A stretch of 64,000 bases of DNA from Membranihabitans marinus (GCF_021729155.1 NZ_JAJQYA010000001.1:124001-188000), one strand, 5' to 3'; positions 29,067 to 38,305 are shown, counted from the first letter of the stretch. Made by a program: numbers and translations. Notes: a model not told the origin generated them from the sequence alone.

Positions 29067-30020
29067 ATGAGACTAGCCGTTGCCCAATTTCAGCCTGTGG
29101 ATGGAGATAAAGAGTACAATCTTTCCATGATGGAATCATTGATTCGACAAGGTGCAGAAGCAGATGCTCAAGTAATCAGTTTTCACGAAATGTGTATAAC
29201 GGCTTATACTTATACCAAAGACTTAAGTATAGATGAAATAAGGAATTTGGCAGAAGTTGTCCCCGAAGGGAAGAGTAGCCAGACATTGATTGCATTGGCA
29301 AGAAAATACAACATCGTTATTTTGGCTGGTCTTGTAGAAAGGGAAGATGACCAAATCTACAATACATACATATGTGTGGATAAATCTGGATTGTTGGCTA
29401 AATACAGGAAATTACACCCTTTTATTAATCCCTACTTGTCTGCCGGATCAGACTATGTAGTCTTCGATTTGCTGGGATGGAAATGTGGTATATTGATCTG
29501 TTATGACAACAATATTATAGAAAATGTAAGAGCAACCACTTTGCTGGGAGCGGAATTGATTTTTGCACCCCATGTTACGGGATGTACACCGTCCGCTATG
29601 CCAGGCAGAGGCTACGTCGACCATCATTTCTGGGAAAATAGAGAAACAGATCCAGTTTCATTGCGACAGCAATTTGATGGACCCAAAGGTAGAGAATGGA
29701 TCATGAGGTGGTTGCCCGCTCGTGCTTACGACAATGGAGTTTACTACGCCTTTACCAATCCCATTGGCTATGATGGTATTCATTTAAAAAATGGACAGTC
29801 CATGATTTTAGATCCCTATGGAGAAGTTTTAACTGAAATACGATCTTTCGACAATCATATTGCCGTGGCCAATCTGACGAGGGATAAATTGACTTTGGCT
29901 GGTGGTTATAGATATATCAATGCCAGACGGCCAGAGTTGTATGGCGACATAATTGGGAAACAACATCAGTCGACGACTCAGCCCATTTGGATGGCGTCTG
30001 AAAAAAATTCAAAGAAATAG
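29067..30020 (+). CDS. Nitrilase-superfamily carbon-nitrogen hydrolase
   Basis: 317 residues, cytoplasmic. The Glu-Lys-Cys triad is visible: E41 in SFHEMCITAYTY, K115 in KYRKLHPF, and C145 in GILICYDNNIIENVR. The family hydrolyses amides, nitriles or carbamoyl groups. The overall pattern (MRLAVAQFQPVDGDKEYNL, then a long insert about 178-225 with WENRETDPVSLRQQFDGPKG) suggests an aliphatic amidase or N-carbamoyl amidohydrolase-like branch rather than a true nitrilase. The gene is isolated, with 295 noncoding bases before it and about 250 after, so context does not reveal the substrate. Confidence 0.88.
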   Translation: MRLAVAQFQPVDGDKEYNLSMMESLIRQGAEADAQVISFHEMCITAYTYTKDLSIDEIRNLAEVVPEGKSSQTLIALARKYNIVILAGLVEREDDQIYNTYICVDKSGLLAKYRKLHPFINPYLSAGSDYVVFDLLGWKCGILICYDNNIIENVRATTLLGAELIFAPHVTGCTPSAMPGRGYVDHHFWENRETDPVSLRQQFDGPKGREWIMRWLPARAYDNGVYYAFTNPIGYDGIHLKNGQSMILDPYGEVLTEIRSFDNHIAVANLTRDKLTLAGGYRYINARRPELYGDIIGKQHQSTTQPIWMASEKNSKK

Positions 30021-30267
30021 GCTTAGAGAAAATCTACTACTCGTTACCAGGGTATGTCAATTTCCTTTTTTGCCTTATCTCAATAAATAGGGATGATGAA
30101 TTATCATAAGGAGATATTAAATCCTCATTCTATCATTAATTTATCATTAAATAGAGACGGTTGGTCTTAAATTTAGTAACGGTATTTTGGGATTGTATTA
30201 TTTTGCAGGAGTTGAATGACCTATAAAATTATAAATGTTATTTGTATAACTCCTGAAAAACTATAGA

Positions 30268-30864
30268 ATGAAAGATTTACTGCTTGTCCTCGCTATTATG
30301 ATCGTAGGTCAATTGGCAATAGGCCAAGGAATTGAATATCGAAATACCTCTACTATTAAAAGCTTTGGTGGACCATTTATAAAAACCAATTCTATTGATG
30401 GTCAAACCAGAATATTGATCGGGGGTCAAGGGGGCTTGATTTTAAATTGGGGAAATACAGAAAGTCATCATCAAATGGCTGTCGGTGGTTTTGGAAATGG
30501 AATGGCGGGGGAATTAGTCATTTCTTCAGTCGATGAGAGCGATAGAACATTGAGTATGGGCTTCGGTGGATTATTTGTAGAATACCTACATCGACCTATG
30601 TCAAAACTCCATTTTTCATTACCCCTTTATCTGGGAATTGGATCTCTGTCCATAAAAGATGGAGAAACAGGTGATAGATTAGAAAAATCAAATATAATTA
30701 CCATTGATCCAGGTATCAATCTGGCGTATAATGTTTCTTCATTTTTGACCATTGGTGTCAATCTCGGACATCGCTGGGTCAAGGCGAAAGACCTTACCTA
30801 TATATCTAATACCGATTTATCGAATATTAATTACGGGATTCAATTCAGATTTGGAATACATTGA
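30268..30864 (+). CDS. Secreted/outer-membrane beta-barrel-like protein of unknown function
   Basis: 198 residues beginning with a signal peptide (MKDLLLVLAIMIVGQLAIGQG). The mature part is Gly- and Ser-rich, with alternating strands: FGGPFIKTNSIDGQTRILIG, MAVGGFGNGMAGELVISS, LHFSLPLYLGIGSLSI, INLAYNVSSFLTIGVNLGHRW. It ends in INYGIQFRFGIH, an aromatic-terminated final strand. I infer a small outer-membrane barrel; no named family recognised. It stands alone before the largest noncoding gap in the window. Confidence 0.7.
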   Translation: MKDLLLVLAIMIVGQLAIGQGIEYRNTSTIKSFGGPFIKTNSIDGQTRILIGGQGGLILNWGNTESHHQMAVGGFGNGMAGELVISSVDESDRTLSMGFGGLFVEYLHRPMSKLHFSLPLYLGIGSLSIKDGETGDRLEKSNIITIDPGINLAYNVSSFLTIGVNLGHRWVKAKDLTYISNTDLSNINYGIQFRFGIH

Positions 30865-31719
30865 AGTCGTTAGACTTGTATCCGTCAGTGTAAATTAGAT
30901 GAAAGCCAGTTATGATTTACTACTCTTGTCAATAATCCATAGAATATTTGCGTAAAGTTATTGTTGAATAAACATATCTTTAATCTTTATATATGAGTAA
31001 TTTAAATATGAATGATTCATGAATTAGTTCATATTTAAGTGTTGGTGTTTATATAGGAATTCAATATCAGAGATAGGATAAAAGAATTTTTATAGGCAAA
31101 ATGGTTCCACTATTTATCCACTTATTGGTGATTTTTCTAATTTCTTAATAAGTTATAGACTTTGTGAAAATGCCTGATTGAGGTTAAAGTTTATTTTACT
31201 ATCTGTGAATAGGTGTTATACCTTAATCTTGGGAGATCAATTGCGAATTGTCATTTTCTAATATTGGATATTTTTTGCGTAATGTCATTGTTTAATAGAT
31301 GTATTGCAAATTAATATATATGAGTATTTTATATGTGTTGGATTGATGAGATTGTTGAATGATATTTATATGAAATTGTTCTGAAAGCTTCGATAACCTT
31401 AGTTTTTTCTACTTCCAATACTGGTTTACCCTGAATAATCATTGTAGGCAAACATAGAATATAAATTCTATGACTTTCTCGTTTCAAATTATTGCGTATT
31501 TACATGATTCGTTTCTTGCATGAATTTAAATCATAATAATGATTAGGGTATTTTTTGTCCATATATTATCATGGTCAAAGGTTGAGATAACCCACTATTC
31601 TGCTTGAATGAATATTTGAACAACCCCTACTTATAATGGATTAACCATAGGTTTAAATTCAAATTTTATATCTATCTTAATTTCATTAAATGCATACCCA
31701 TATTTAAAACTTCATACGT
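30865..31719. other. 855-base gene-poor AT-rich stretch
   Basis: The longest stretch without a convincing gene. No tRNA-like cloverleaf, strong terminator or repeat is apparent by eye. It contains many short stops in all frames. One minus-strand frame (31329-31487) has a peptide that looks less random than its surroundings and is listed separately. Parts could be untranslated leader of the GNAT gene at 31720 or decayed coding sequence. Confidence 0.5.
31329..31487 (-). pseudogene. Possible remnant or small ORF inside the long intergenic gap
   Basis: A 52-codon frame from a TTG at 31487. Its middle, YILCLPTMIIQGKPVLEVEK followed by TKVIEAF, reads like a beta-strand/turn/strand/helix from a real protein, vaguely like the cis-proline region of thioredoxin-fold proteins. 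The flanks are stop-dense. It may be a decayed gene fragment or chance. No family assignment. Confidence 0.2.
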
Positions 31720-32322
31720 ATGGATACTTGGTTTAAAAATTTTGAATTATCTGGTAAGCATGTTCAACTCATCCCTTTAGAGTTGGCTCATTCAGAGGAA
31801 TTGATCAATGCAGCTTCAGATGGTTTGTTGTGGAATTTATGGTACACCTCTGTTCCTTCACCGGATAAAATGGAGGCCTATATTGAAGAGGCACTTCGTC
31901 AAAAATCTATGAATAGAGCTTATCCAATGGTTGTGGTCGAAAAATCCAGCGATGAAATAATTGGTTGTACTCGATTTTGCAATGCCGAGCAGAGTCACCG
32001 AAGGTTAGAGATCGGATATACTTGGTATGCAGAGCAGTTTCAAAGAACAATCGTCAATACCGAATGCAAATTTTTGCTCCTGCAATATGCGTTTGAGTAT
32101 TTGGATTGTATCGCGGTTGAATTTAGAACCCATTGGCATAATCGGGATTCGCGACGGGCCATTGAGCGATTGGGGGCCAAACAAGATGGGGTGTTGCGCA
32201 ACCACCGCATAGATCGAGATGGATGCCTCAGAGATACCGTTGTATATTCTATTATCGATCAAGAATGGCCAACGGTGAAAAAATCCTTATTGCATAAATT
32301 GAGAAGTTATACCATAGTATAA
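31720..32322 (+). CDS. GNAT-family N-acetyltransferase (RimJ/RimL-like)
   Basis: 200 residues, cytoplasmic. Transfers an acetyl group from acetyl-CoA to an amine. The layout fits the RimJ/RimL type: LSGKHVQLIPLELAHSEELI at the start, the strand IIGCTRFCN, RRLEIGYTWYAEQFQRTIVN (the acetyl-CoA-binding region), CIAVEFRTHWHNRDSRRAIE and RLGAKQDGVLRNHRI DRDG-type ending with DTVVYSIIDQEW. RimJ/L members act on ribosomal protein N-termini or small amines; the target here is unknown. It ends 23 bases from the convergent 2TM gene. Confidence 0.88.
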   Translation: MDTWFKNFELSGKHVQLIPLELAHSEELINAASDGLLWNLWYTSVPSPDKMEAYIEEALRQKSMNRAYPMVVVEKSSDEIIGCTRFCNAEQSHRRLEIGYTWYAEQFQRTIVNTECKFLLLQYAFEYLDCIAVEFRTHWHNRDSRRAIERLGAKQDGVLRNHRIDRDGCLRDTVVYSIIDQEWPTVKKSLLHKLRSYTIV

Positions 32323-32345
32323 TAAATTACCTGTGTTGGAATTTT

Positions 32346-32774
32346 TCAGACAAAATCTCCCTCGCTGTATGATTTACCAGTATCCTTTTGTTTTATGGTT
32401 TGAAAATCTCTTAATTCCAATTCTTCATCCCAGTCATCCATATCTTCCTCGGGTAGATCGGGAATGAGGCTAGGGTTGTTTAATTGAAGTTTGTTCAGTT
32501 CTCGCTGAAATTTGGTTTCCTTCCAAGAATTTATTCTATTAAATACAAAAGCGGATAGAAAATGAATGGTCAATCCAATACCCCAAAGGAGAAAGACGAT
32601 TCCAAATCCCATCCTAAAATCGTTGGATCGAGTCATAATGCTGATAAAGAAGTAAAATATAAACAATACGGCGTAGATGGATCCATGCTTTAGAAATCCA
32701 CTTTGATTTTTAATTCTCCGCTCAACCTTTCTTCTCAGCAATTCCTCATTTGTCATATATTTTTTTCTGGTCAC
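32346..32774 (-). CDS. 2TM-domain membrane protein
   Basis: 142 residues. An N-terminal basic helix (MTNEELLRRKVERRIKNQSG) leads into two hydrophobic segments, at about 30-50 (YAVLFIFYFFISIM) and 57-78 (GIVFLLWGIGLTIHFLSAFV), followed by a cytoplasmic helix and an acidic C-terminus (LPEEDMDDWDEELELRDFQ). This matches the small 2TM domain common in Bacteroidota, sometimes fused to LytTR or histidine kinase domains; here it stands alone. A second ATG six codons in (MTNEELL) could be the true start. A 31-residue single-pass peptide may be encoded just upstream. Confidence 0.8.
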   Translation of the reverse strand: MTRKKYMTNEELLRRKVERRIKNQSGFLKHGSIYAVLFIFYFFISIMTRSNDFRMGFGIVFLLWGIGLTIHFLSAFVFNRINSWKETKFQRELNKLQLNNPSLIPDLPEEDMDDWDEELELRDFQTIKQKDTGKSYSEGDFV

Positions 32775-32800
32775 AAGTTGGATTTTTGATGGGTAAAAGA

Positions 32801-32896
32801 TTATTGTTGTCGCTTTTTACCAAATAATCGAACGGCAGTTAAAAAAACAATGATGACGACAATGATAAAAAGTATTTCAGATAGTCCAGGCAACAA
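32801..32896 (-). CDS. Candidate 31-residue single-pass membrane peptide (TTG start)
   Basis: Too short for standard gene calling. From a TTG at 32896 the frame reads MLPGLSEILFIIVVIIVFLT and then AVRLFGKKRQQ, stop at 32801. It is a textbook small membrane protein: short polar start, 16 hydrophobic residues, then a basic RLFGKKR tail that would stay in the cytoplasm. The N-terminal pattern is loosely like TatA-type helices (LSEILFI), but the amphipathic helix and FGG motif are missing. It ends 26 bases upstream of the 2TM gene on the same strand, so could share its transcript. Confidence 0.4.
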   Translation of the reverse strand: MLPGLSEILFIIVVIIVFLTAVRLFGKKRQQ

Positions 32897-33128
32897 ATTC
32901 TATATTTTAGTTGTTAAATCAATATTTTAACTCTGTCGACTTTATCACTTTTTTCACGAGTCACAATGCCGTCCTTCAGTACTCAATACCAAATGCAATT
33001 GGTATAACAGCTAACTGTTATTAGTTATGCGATGTACTCAATTTGGATAAAGATAAGTTGACCAATCCAATATTATGTAATTTATTTGAATTTTATTGGT
33101 TTCTACTCATATATGGACAATCCCTGAT

Positions 33129-33962
33129 CTAAGTCTTTTTTATACCATCGGTCTCAATGGTGATTTTGCGTTCCTTGTACAATGAACCTACGGCTTTTTT
33201 AAAAGCTTTTTTACTGATGCCAAAAATAGCATAGATTTCCACAGGGGAACTTTTATCGGTTAAGGGTAAAAATCCGTTGTTTTCGATTAAATATTCATAG
33301 ATCAATTGACTATTGACGTCATTGAATTGGCGATAACCGATGGGAGACAGGGATACATCAATCTTTTGATCTGGTCTTATGGTTTTGATGTAACCATGAG
33401 TTTCATCCCCAATATTGATATTGCTAAACACTTCATTGTCATATACAATACCCTGATGCTGTTGGTTGATGATAACCGTATATCCAAGTTCAGATTTTTT
33501 GGCAATAAGGAGTGATACCTCCTCGCCTTCTTTGTAAGGGAGATCGACATTTTTTAAAAATTTATCGATCTTACTGCTGGCATAGAGTCGTTGGCTGGTC
33601 TGGTCGAGGTCCAAATACACCACATACCACTCTCTTTCTACCATCCGTTGTTGCTGTTCCCTAAAGGGTACAAAGAGATCTTTTTCGAGACCCCAATCCA
33701 AAAAAGCTCCCACATCAGATGTTGCCGCAACTTGTAGATAGGCAAATTCGTGAAGCAAGATCCTGGGCTCTAGATTGGTCGCTATTTTGCGTTCAGCATA
33801 ATCGAGGTATACGAACACATGAAGCTCGTCACCTATATTCGATTCCTCGGGACAATATTTGTTGGGCAGGAGAACTTCTTCCCCATCTTCATCACCTAGA
33901 TAAATACCAATACTGGTGTCTCTTAAGATTTTTAATGTTTGATATTTTCCTATTTCTATCAC
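33129..33962 (-). CDS. CvfB/YitL-like S1-domain RNA-binding protein
   Basis: 277 residues, cytoplasmic. MIEIGKYQTLKILRDTSIGI opens the first S1-like OB fold. The second begins near LQVAATSDVGAFLDWGLEKD followed by LFVPFREQ, a pattern highly typical of CvfB. A third OB-like part lies around LLIAKKSELGYTVIINQQHQ and a C-terminal winged-helix segment ends it (FLPLTDKSSPVEIYAIFGIS, KKAFKKAVGSLYKERKITI). CvfB homologues bind RNA and affect virulence or stress gene expression in firmicutes; the role in Bacteroidota is unclear. It starts 7 bases after the DUF1456 gene's stop, so the pair is an operon. Confidence 0.9.
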   Translation of the reverse strand: MIEIGKYQTLKILRDTSIGIYLGDEDGEEVLLPNKYCPEESNIGDELHVFVYLDYAERKIATNLEPRILLHEFAYLQVAATSDVGAFLDWGLEKDLFVPFREQQQRMVEREWYVVYLDLDQTSQRLYASSKIDKFLKNVDLPYKEGEEVSLLIAKKSELGYTVIINQQHQGIVYDNEVFSNINIGDETHGYIKTIRPDQKIDVSLSPIGYRQFNDVNSQLIYEYLIENNGFLPLTDKSSPVEIYAIFGISKKAFKKAVGSLYKERKITIETDGIKKT

Positions 33963-33969
33963 TGTGGTA

Positions 33970-34467
33970 TTATGTATTTTTTTTATCAGACAAGGTCGGT
34001 TTAGGATGGTTTTTCCGGTATTTTAACTGCATGCCCATTAGGAAATTTCTGAGGACCTGATCTCTACACAATCGATATTGTCGTTGTTCAGGTTTCCTAA
34101 AGAATGCACTTAATTCGTGCTTGCTAATGGTAAAATCGGCCATCATCAACAGACCTAATATATCATCGTCTTTAAGATTGAGGGCAATCTTAAGTTTTCT
34201 CAGAATAATATTGTTGGTTAAGGTTTTTTCATGAACCATAACAGCATCCTTCTTTGGGCCTCTGTGTTCTACAATGAAGCCATTAAGGAAAGCAGCCAGT
34301 TTTTTGTCGTGTAAAGACACTTGGGCTTCGTCGTCTTCGCGTTTGAGCCAATCGCAAACCTCTGCTCTGGTAACGGTTACTCCGGCAAGGTCAAATATTT
34401 GAATCATTTTATCGTCACCGTAATCAAAGGTAAATCGAATGCGTCGTAAGATGTCGTTGTTGTTCAT
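33970..34467 (-). CDS. DUF1456 family protein (YehS-like)
   Basis: 165 residues. Two copies of a roughly 70-residue helical repeat: MNNNDILRRIRFTFDYGDDK to CDWLKREDD, then TLTNNIILRKLKIALNLKDD to LSAFFRKPEQRQY. Each ends with a conserved FLNGFI or FLMGMQ segment. This is the standard DUF1456/YehS architecture, found widely in gamma-proteobacteria and Bacteroidota without a defined function. Gene order DUF1456 then CvfB on the minus strand suggests a shared, possibly RNA-related, role, but that is inference. Confidence 0.9.
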   Translation of the reverse strand: MNNNDILRRIRFTFDYGDDKMIQIFDLAGVTVTRAEVCDWLKREDDEAQVSLHDKKLAAFLNGFIVEHRGPKKDAVMVHEKTLTNNIILRKLKIALNLKDDDILGLLMMADFTISKHELSAFFRKPEQRQYRLCRDQVLRNFLMGMQLKYRKNHPKPTLSDKKNT

Positions 34468-34550
34468 GATACCACAAAGGTAGACAATATTAATGGATTG
34501 ATCAATGGTTAATCTATAGACACTTCAATGTCGTGAATTGTCTTGTCTCC

Positions 34551-35000
34551 CTAATTCCTAAGAGATAATCGCCAATCGTTCACAGCATCGAGAAAGGGTT
34601 GGATGGTTTCTATAATCATGGAGTCTTGACTTCCATACCGGATATAGTGTTTGTCATCTTTTGATTGTATGGAAATCCATGTGTCACAGCCATCAGCACA
34701 GGAATTGCAAGTATTTAGATCTATTGCTTTAAAGTCAGAGATGTCGAGTTTTTCTAACAAAGATTCAAAATCTTTTTCCACCATCGTCTCTTCTTTAGTA
34801 AAACTGCTATCGTCACATGGACTAACTCGTTTATAAAATTGATTTTCTATGGTTAGGGTGAGAGAGTCGTTACCTCCACACCAACCACATACGGTACCTG
34901 TTTTAATGATGGTGTCCTCGAATTGTGATAATGAGTCATCATCTTTAGAACAAGAAACGATGGCAAAAATAATAGCTGCTAATAATAGTATATTCCTCAT
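34551..35000 (-). CDS. Cysteine-rich lipoprotein of unknown function
   Basis: 149 residues. Lipoprotein signal MRNILLLAAIIFAIVSC (Cys 17) followed by acidic SKDDD, a typical surface-export context in Bacteroidota. The mature part has a C38-G-W-C41 pair, C62, and C98-N-S-C101 with C105 (CADGC), an arrangement that suggests two disulfides or a bound metal. It is not a thioredoxin, since the surroundings lack that fold. I do not recognise the family; single-gene unit. Confidence 0.7.
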   Translation of the reverse strand: MRNILLLAAIIFAIVSCSKDDDSLSQFEDTIIKTGTVCGWCGGNDSLTLTIENQFYKRVSPCDDSSFTKEETMVEKDFESLLEKLDISDFKAIDLNTCNSCADGCDTWISIQSKDDKHYIRYGSQDSMIIETIQPFLDAVNDWRLSLRN

Positions 35001-35186
35001 GCGATTGGTTTTATTGTGATAATAGTAAATACGTTTGTAATCGACATCATAAAACGTAATTGGTATTTAAGACGTGGGATTTAGTCCTTTTGTTGGAGCA
35101 GTGGAGGATTTAAATAAATAATTATCGGTTATTATAAAAGTATTTCGCATTGGAAGGCTTCCCAAAACATTGAATCTGCCCAGTAG

Positions 35187-36476
35187 CTATTGAAGCCATT
35201 TGTCCATCCAATCGAATGCTACAGCTTGCATTTCTTTATCGAATTTGTGTAAACCAGGGAAATGATGGCCTTGAAATCGATCACCAAATCCGGCCTTGTC
35301 AAAATTGGATTGTAATAAGTCTATAGCTTTTTTCATTTCCTCTAGGGTAAATAGTTGATCTTGGTCGCTGTTCAAAACCATGGTAGGCAAAGGCATTCGC
35401 AGGGAGAGGATTTCGGGAAATTCTAATTTATTGGGGAGGCCGGGAGTATAGGTCATCCAAGTGTGGGTATATGATTTATTTTCCATAAAATCCCGCCAAG
35501 TAGACATAAAGCCTACACAGACAGCGCATTTGATTCGATCGTCCATCCCACCCAGATAAGTGGTGCGCAACCCCCCGCCAGAAAGTCCAGCACAGCCCAA
35601 TCGCTCTGCATCTACTTCTGATCGGGCCGCCAAAATACTCAGAGCCAATTGGTCTTCATATAAAGTGACACCAGGCCAAGTATAGCCTCCACTAAACAAT
35701 GATTTTGCCATTATATGTTCGTGTTCACCAGCCCATTGATTGTAGATTTTTATTTGTTCAGGATTTTCGGGCTGATCGTCTGTATGGTTTGTAATTTTAC
35801 AATCCCCCCAAGAGATATCTGAAATGTCTTGATACATTACTCTTCGACTTCCGAAGGTGAATACATCGTGAACCAATACCGCATAACCCCTTTTGGCAAT
35901 GGCATTGGCCCAAGCTATTCCCTCGTAGTATTCGTTTTGGTGTGGTTCGATAAGAGGGTGGTCCTCATTTGAAGTTTTAATAATCTTGCGATGACCAAAA
36001 TATTTATTGCCGCCGTGATCGTGTAAACCTAGGATGGCGGGAAGTTGGCCAGTTGCGTTTTGGGGTTTCATAAATATGGCTTTGGTTTTGCGACCATAAG
36101 CCATTTCCCATTCTAACTCTTCCATATCGAGACAGTCAAAGGTAAATTTTCGCAGTATCCTCACTTTGGGTTGGAAGTCGGTTTCTGGCATACATAGTAA
36201 TTCCTTGACCATGGGTAAAACTTTGTTTTTCCACTGTTCTACATCTTTGGATTTATGATTGAGATATGACCATTTTCCTTGTTGGTCGGCTCGCAAGGCA
36301 TTTAGCTGTGGTCCATATTGTCCTATGATGCTTTTATCGGAATTGATGGCTTGGGTTATTTCCTGTGTCATGTTGTTCGGGATTAGAGAAAAAGGCAAAA
36401 CAGACATGGTCCCCAATATGGGTAGAGATTGGCATAAAAGTCTACGCTGGGATTTAAAGTTTGTTTTGTCCTTCAT
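35187..36476 (-). CDS. Secreted alpha/beta hydrolase (acetyl-xylan-esterase/dienelactone-hydrolase-like)
   Basis: 429 residues. The N-terminus SQRRLLCQSLPILGT with a following hydrophobic stretch looks like an export signal with a twin-arginine pair. Alpha/beta-hydrolase landmarks: LGLHDHGGNKYFGHRK (oxyanion region, about 149-164), the nucleophile elbow GLSGGG with S299, the acid in VLNSDQDQLFT (D371 or D373) and H410 in HHFPGLHKF. Proteins of this type in Bacteroidota are esterases on carbohydrates or xenobiotics; the substrate is not decided. It follows the DASS transporter gene by 71 bases on the same strand and may be co-expressed, which would suit release and uptake of an organic acid. 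Confidence 0.82.
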   Translation of the reverse strand: MKDKTNFKSQRRLLCQSLPILGTMSVLPFSLIPNNMTQEITQAINSDKSIIGQYGPQLNALRADQQGKWSYLNHKSKDVEQWKNKVLPMVKELLCMPETDFQPKVRILRKFTFDCLDMEELEWEMAYGRKTKAIFMKPQNATGQLPAILGLHDHGGNKYFGHRKIIKTSNEDHPLIEPHQNEYYEGIAWANAIAKRGYAVLVHDVFTFGSRRVMYQDISDISWGDCKITNHTDDQPENPEQIKIYNQWAGEHEHIMAKSLFSGGYTWPGVTLYEDQLALSILAARSEVDAERLGCAGLSGGGLRTTYLGGMDDRIKCAVCVGFMSTWRDFMENKSYTHTWMTYTPGLPNKLEFPEILSLRMPLPTMVLNSDQDQLFTLEEMKKAIDLLQSNFDKAGFGDRFQGHHFPGLHKFDKEMQAVAFDWMDKWLQ

Positions 36477-36547
36477 TGTTCTAAGTTAAATACTTATATC
36501 AATTATTCAAAATTCAGGCCATTGTTATCATTGATTAAAAACCATGT

Positions 36548-38071
36548 TTATTTATGTCGTGCCCAGTCCGGAAAATGACTGAGATCGATGTCAAAGATGG
36601 TTTGACCCCAAAAATATAGGGAGGCAATTATGAGAATTACTGCAATGGTGTCTAAAAATATACCGGCTTTGACCATATCTATTATTTTAAGTGGACTGCT
36701 ACCGAATACTATGGCATTGGGAGGAGTGGCAATGGGCAACATAAAAGCCAATGATGCTGCGAGAGTAACCGGAACCATTAAATAAAGTGGATGGATTTCG
36801 GCCGAGGAAGCGATACCGGCGATAATGGGTAGAACCATTTCGGTGGTGGCGGCATTGGATGTAAATTCAGTGAGGAGGGACATTCCAGCTGTGAGTATAG
36901 CAACCAATTCCAATGGGCTAGCATTGCTATTTTCAGTGACAGCTTGACCCAACCACAATCCAAGTCCTGAGGTTTTAACGGCTTGGGCTAGAGCAAATCC
37001 ACCCCCAAAAAGCAAGACAATGTCCCATGGGAGTTTGACTGCTGTTTTCCAATCCATTAGGCGTTCTCCCGATTTAGACGGAATTAAAAATAAAATTACT
37101 GCCATGGTAACGGCCACGGTGCCGTCATGTAAAAACTGGGGTTGGATAAAAATCTGAGACCAACCAGGAATGACAAATTCACCTATGACGATGGGTGATC
37201 TGAATATCCAAAGTAGAGCCATGGATGTGAAAAGTAGAAATACCCATCTTTCTTCCTGTGAAACTTTGCCCAATTGTTTATAATTTTCACGAAGTACTTG
37301 TTTTGGAATTTTCTTCATATTCTTTTTCGGTACATATAAAATATACAGAATAGCCAAAGCTGTGAAGAGAATAACGAGGCCTAGGGGAAAGGCAAAAATA
37401 AACCATTGTGCAAAACTTATTTCCGGTGCTTCTGGATAGGTCAAATGAAATATTCGCGCAAAGGATAGATTCGGTGGGGTGCCGATAAGGGTGGATATTC
37501 CACCAATAGAACAGGCATAGGCTAGACCTATAAATATGGCTTTAGCATATTGTTGAATGGTATTTTTGTCGTAGTATTCGCGTAGATTGCTGATTAATGA
37601 AATACTGATGGGGACCATCAACATGGCGGTGGCGGTATTACTCATCCACATGGACAGGAAATATGCACCCAACATAAAACCCATTAAAATGCTCACTGGT
37701 TTCTGCCCGATATTGATCATAATAAGTAAGGCAATCCGTTTGTGTAAATTCCATTTTTGCATGGCCAAGGCCATAATAAAACCACCGATATATAGGAAGA
37801 TAATATTGTTGATATAGGCGGTAGCTGTCTCCCCACTGCTCATGACGCCGAATAGGGGAAAAAGAACCAAGGGCAAAAGAGCGGTTACCCCCATGGGTAA
37901 GGCTTCGGTTACCCACCAAAAAGCCATTAATATCCCAATGGCCGCTGTGTAGGTTAGGATGGGGCGTTCTGGATCTAAGGTAACCATTTGAATAAACAAT
38001 GCGAAAAATAACAAGCCGCATAGAATCAGAATATCTTTTTTCCGATTAAACAAGATAGATCTTAAAGCCAT
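36548..38071 (-). CDS. DASS/SLC13-family sodium:anion symporter
   Basis: 507 residues, about 11-12 membrane segments. Both inverted-repeat signature loops are present: MWMSNTATAMLMVPI near 140-155 and LLTEFTSNAATTEMVLPI near 410-427 (the two SNT/SNA motifs that bind sodium and the carboxylate). Family members import di- or tricarboxylates, or sulfate. The first part, PLMGVTALLPLVLFPLFGVM with a WVTEALP segment, is typical of the dicarboxylate branch, which I favour. It stands upstream of the alpha/beta hydrolase. Confidence 0.92.
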   Translation of the reverse strand: MALRSILFNRKKDILILCGLLFFALFIQMVTLDPERPILTYTAAIGILMAFWWVTEALPMGVTALLPLVLFPLFGVMSSGETATAYINNIIFLYIGGFIMALAMQKWNLHKRIALLIMINIGQKPVSILMGFMLGAYFLSMWMSNTATAMLMVPISISLISNLREYYDKNTIQQYAKAIFIGLAYACSIGGISTLIGTPPNLSFARIFHLTYPEAPEISFAQWFIFAFPLGLVILFTALAILYILYVPKKNMKKIPKQVLRENYKQLGKVSQEERWVFLLFTSMALLWIFRSPIVIGEFVIPGWSQIFIQPQFLHDGTVAVTMAVILFLIPSKSGERLMDWKTAVKLPWDIVLLFGGGFALAQAVKTSGLGLWLGQAVTENSNASPLELVAILTAGMSLLTEFTSNAATTEMVLPIIAGIASSAEIHPLYLMVPVTLAASLAFMLPIATPPNAIVFGSSPLKIIDMVKAGIFLDTIAVILIIASLYFWGQTIFDIDLSHFPDWARHK

Positions 38072-38247
38072 TTATAATTGAATTTTGCCCAAATATGCAA
38101 CTTAAAATTGATTCTCTATTGTCCTCGTAATAAAATTGCGAAATATTGTAATGTTTTAGGATAAATCCCTAATTTGAAAATGATTAAGAGCTAGGCTAAT
38201 AGTGTAATATGATTAAATAATTTAATCTTTATTTATCATTTGAAAAC

Positions 38248-38277
38248 TTTGAAATACGGAGTCAAGTCTTATTTTTG
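38248..38277 (+). promoter_or_regulatory. Bacteroidota-type promoter upstream of the phosphoesterase gene at 38306
   Basis: TTTG at 38248-38251 and TATTTTTG at 38270-38277, separated by 18 bases. This matches the -33 TTTG and -7 TAnnTTTG elements of the primary sigma factor in this phylum. Transcription would begin about 25 bases before the ATG at 38306. Confidence 0.5.
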
Positions 38278-38305
38278 AATTTTACTAATATAAAATTTAA
38301 TTCTA

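Noticed and set aside
30865-31719. tRNA, riboswitch or CRISPR in the long gap
   Set aside because: No cloverleaf, conserved switch core or regularly spaced repeat seen on reading both strands.
32801-32896. TatA/TatE translocase subunit
   Set aside because: The helix start is loosely similar, but the FGG-type hinge and amphipathic helix are missing and no tatC is nearby.
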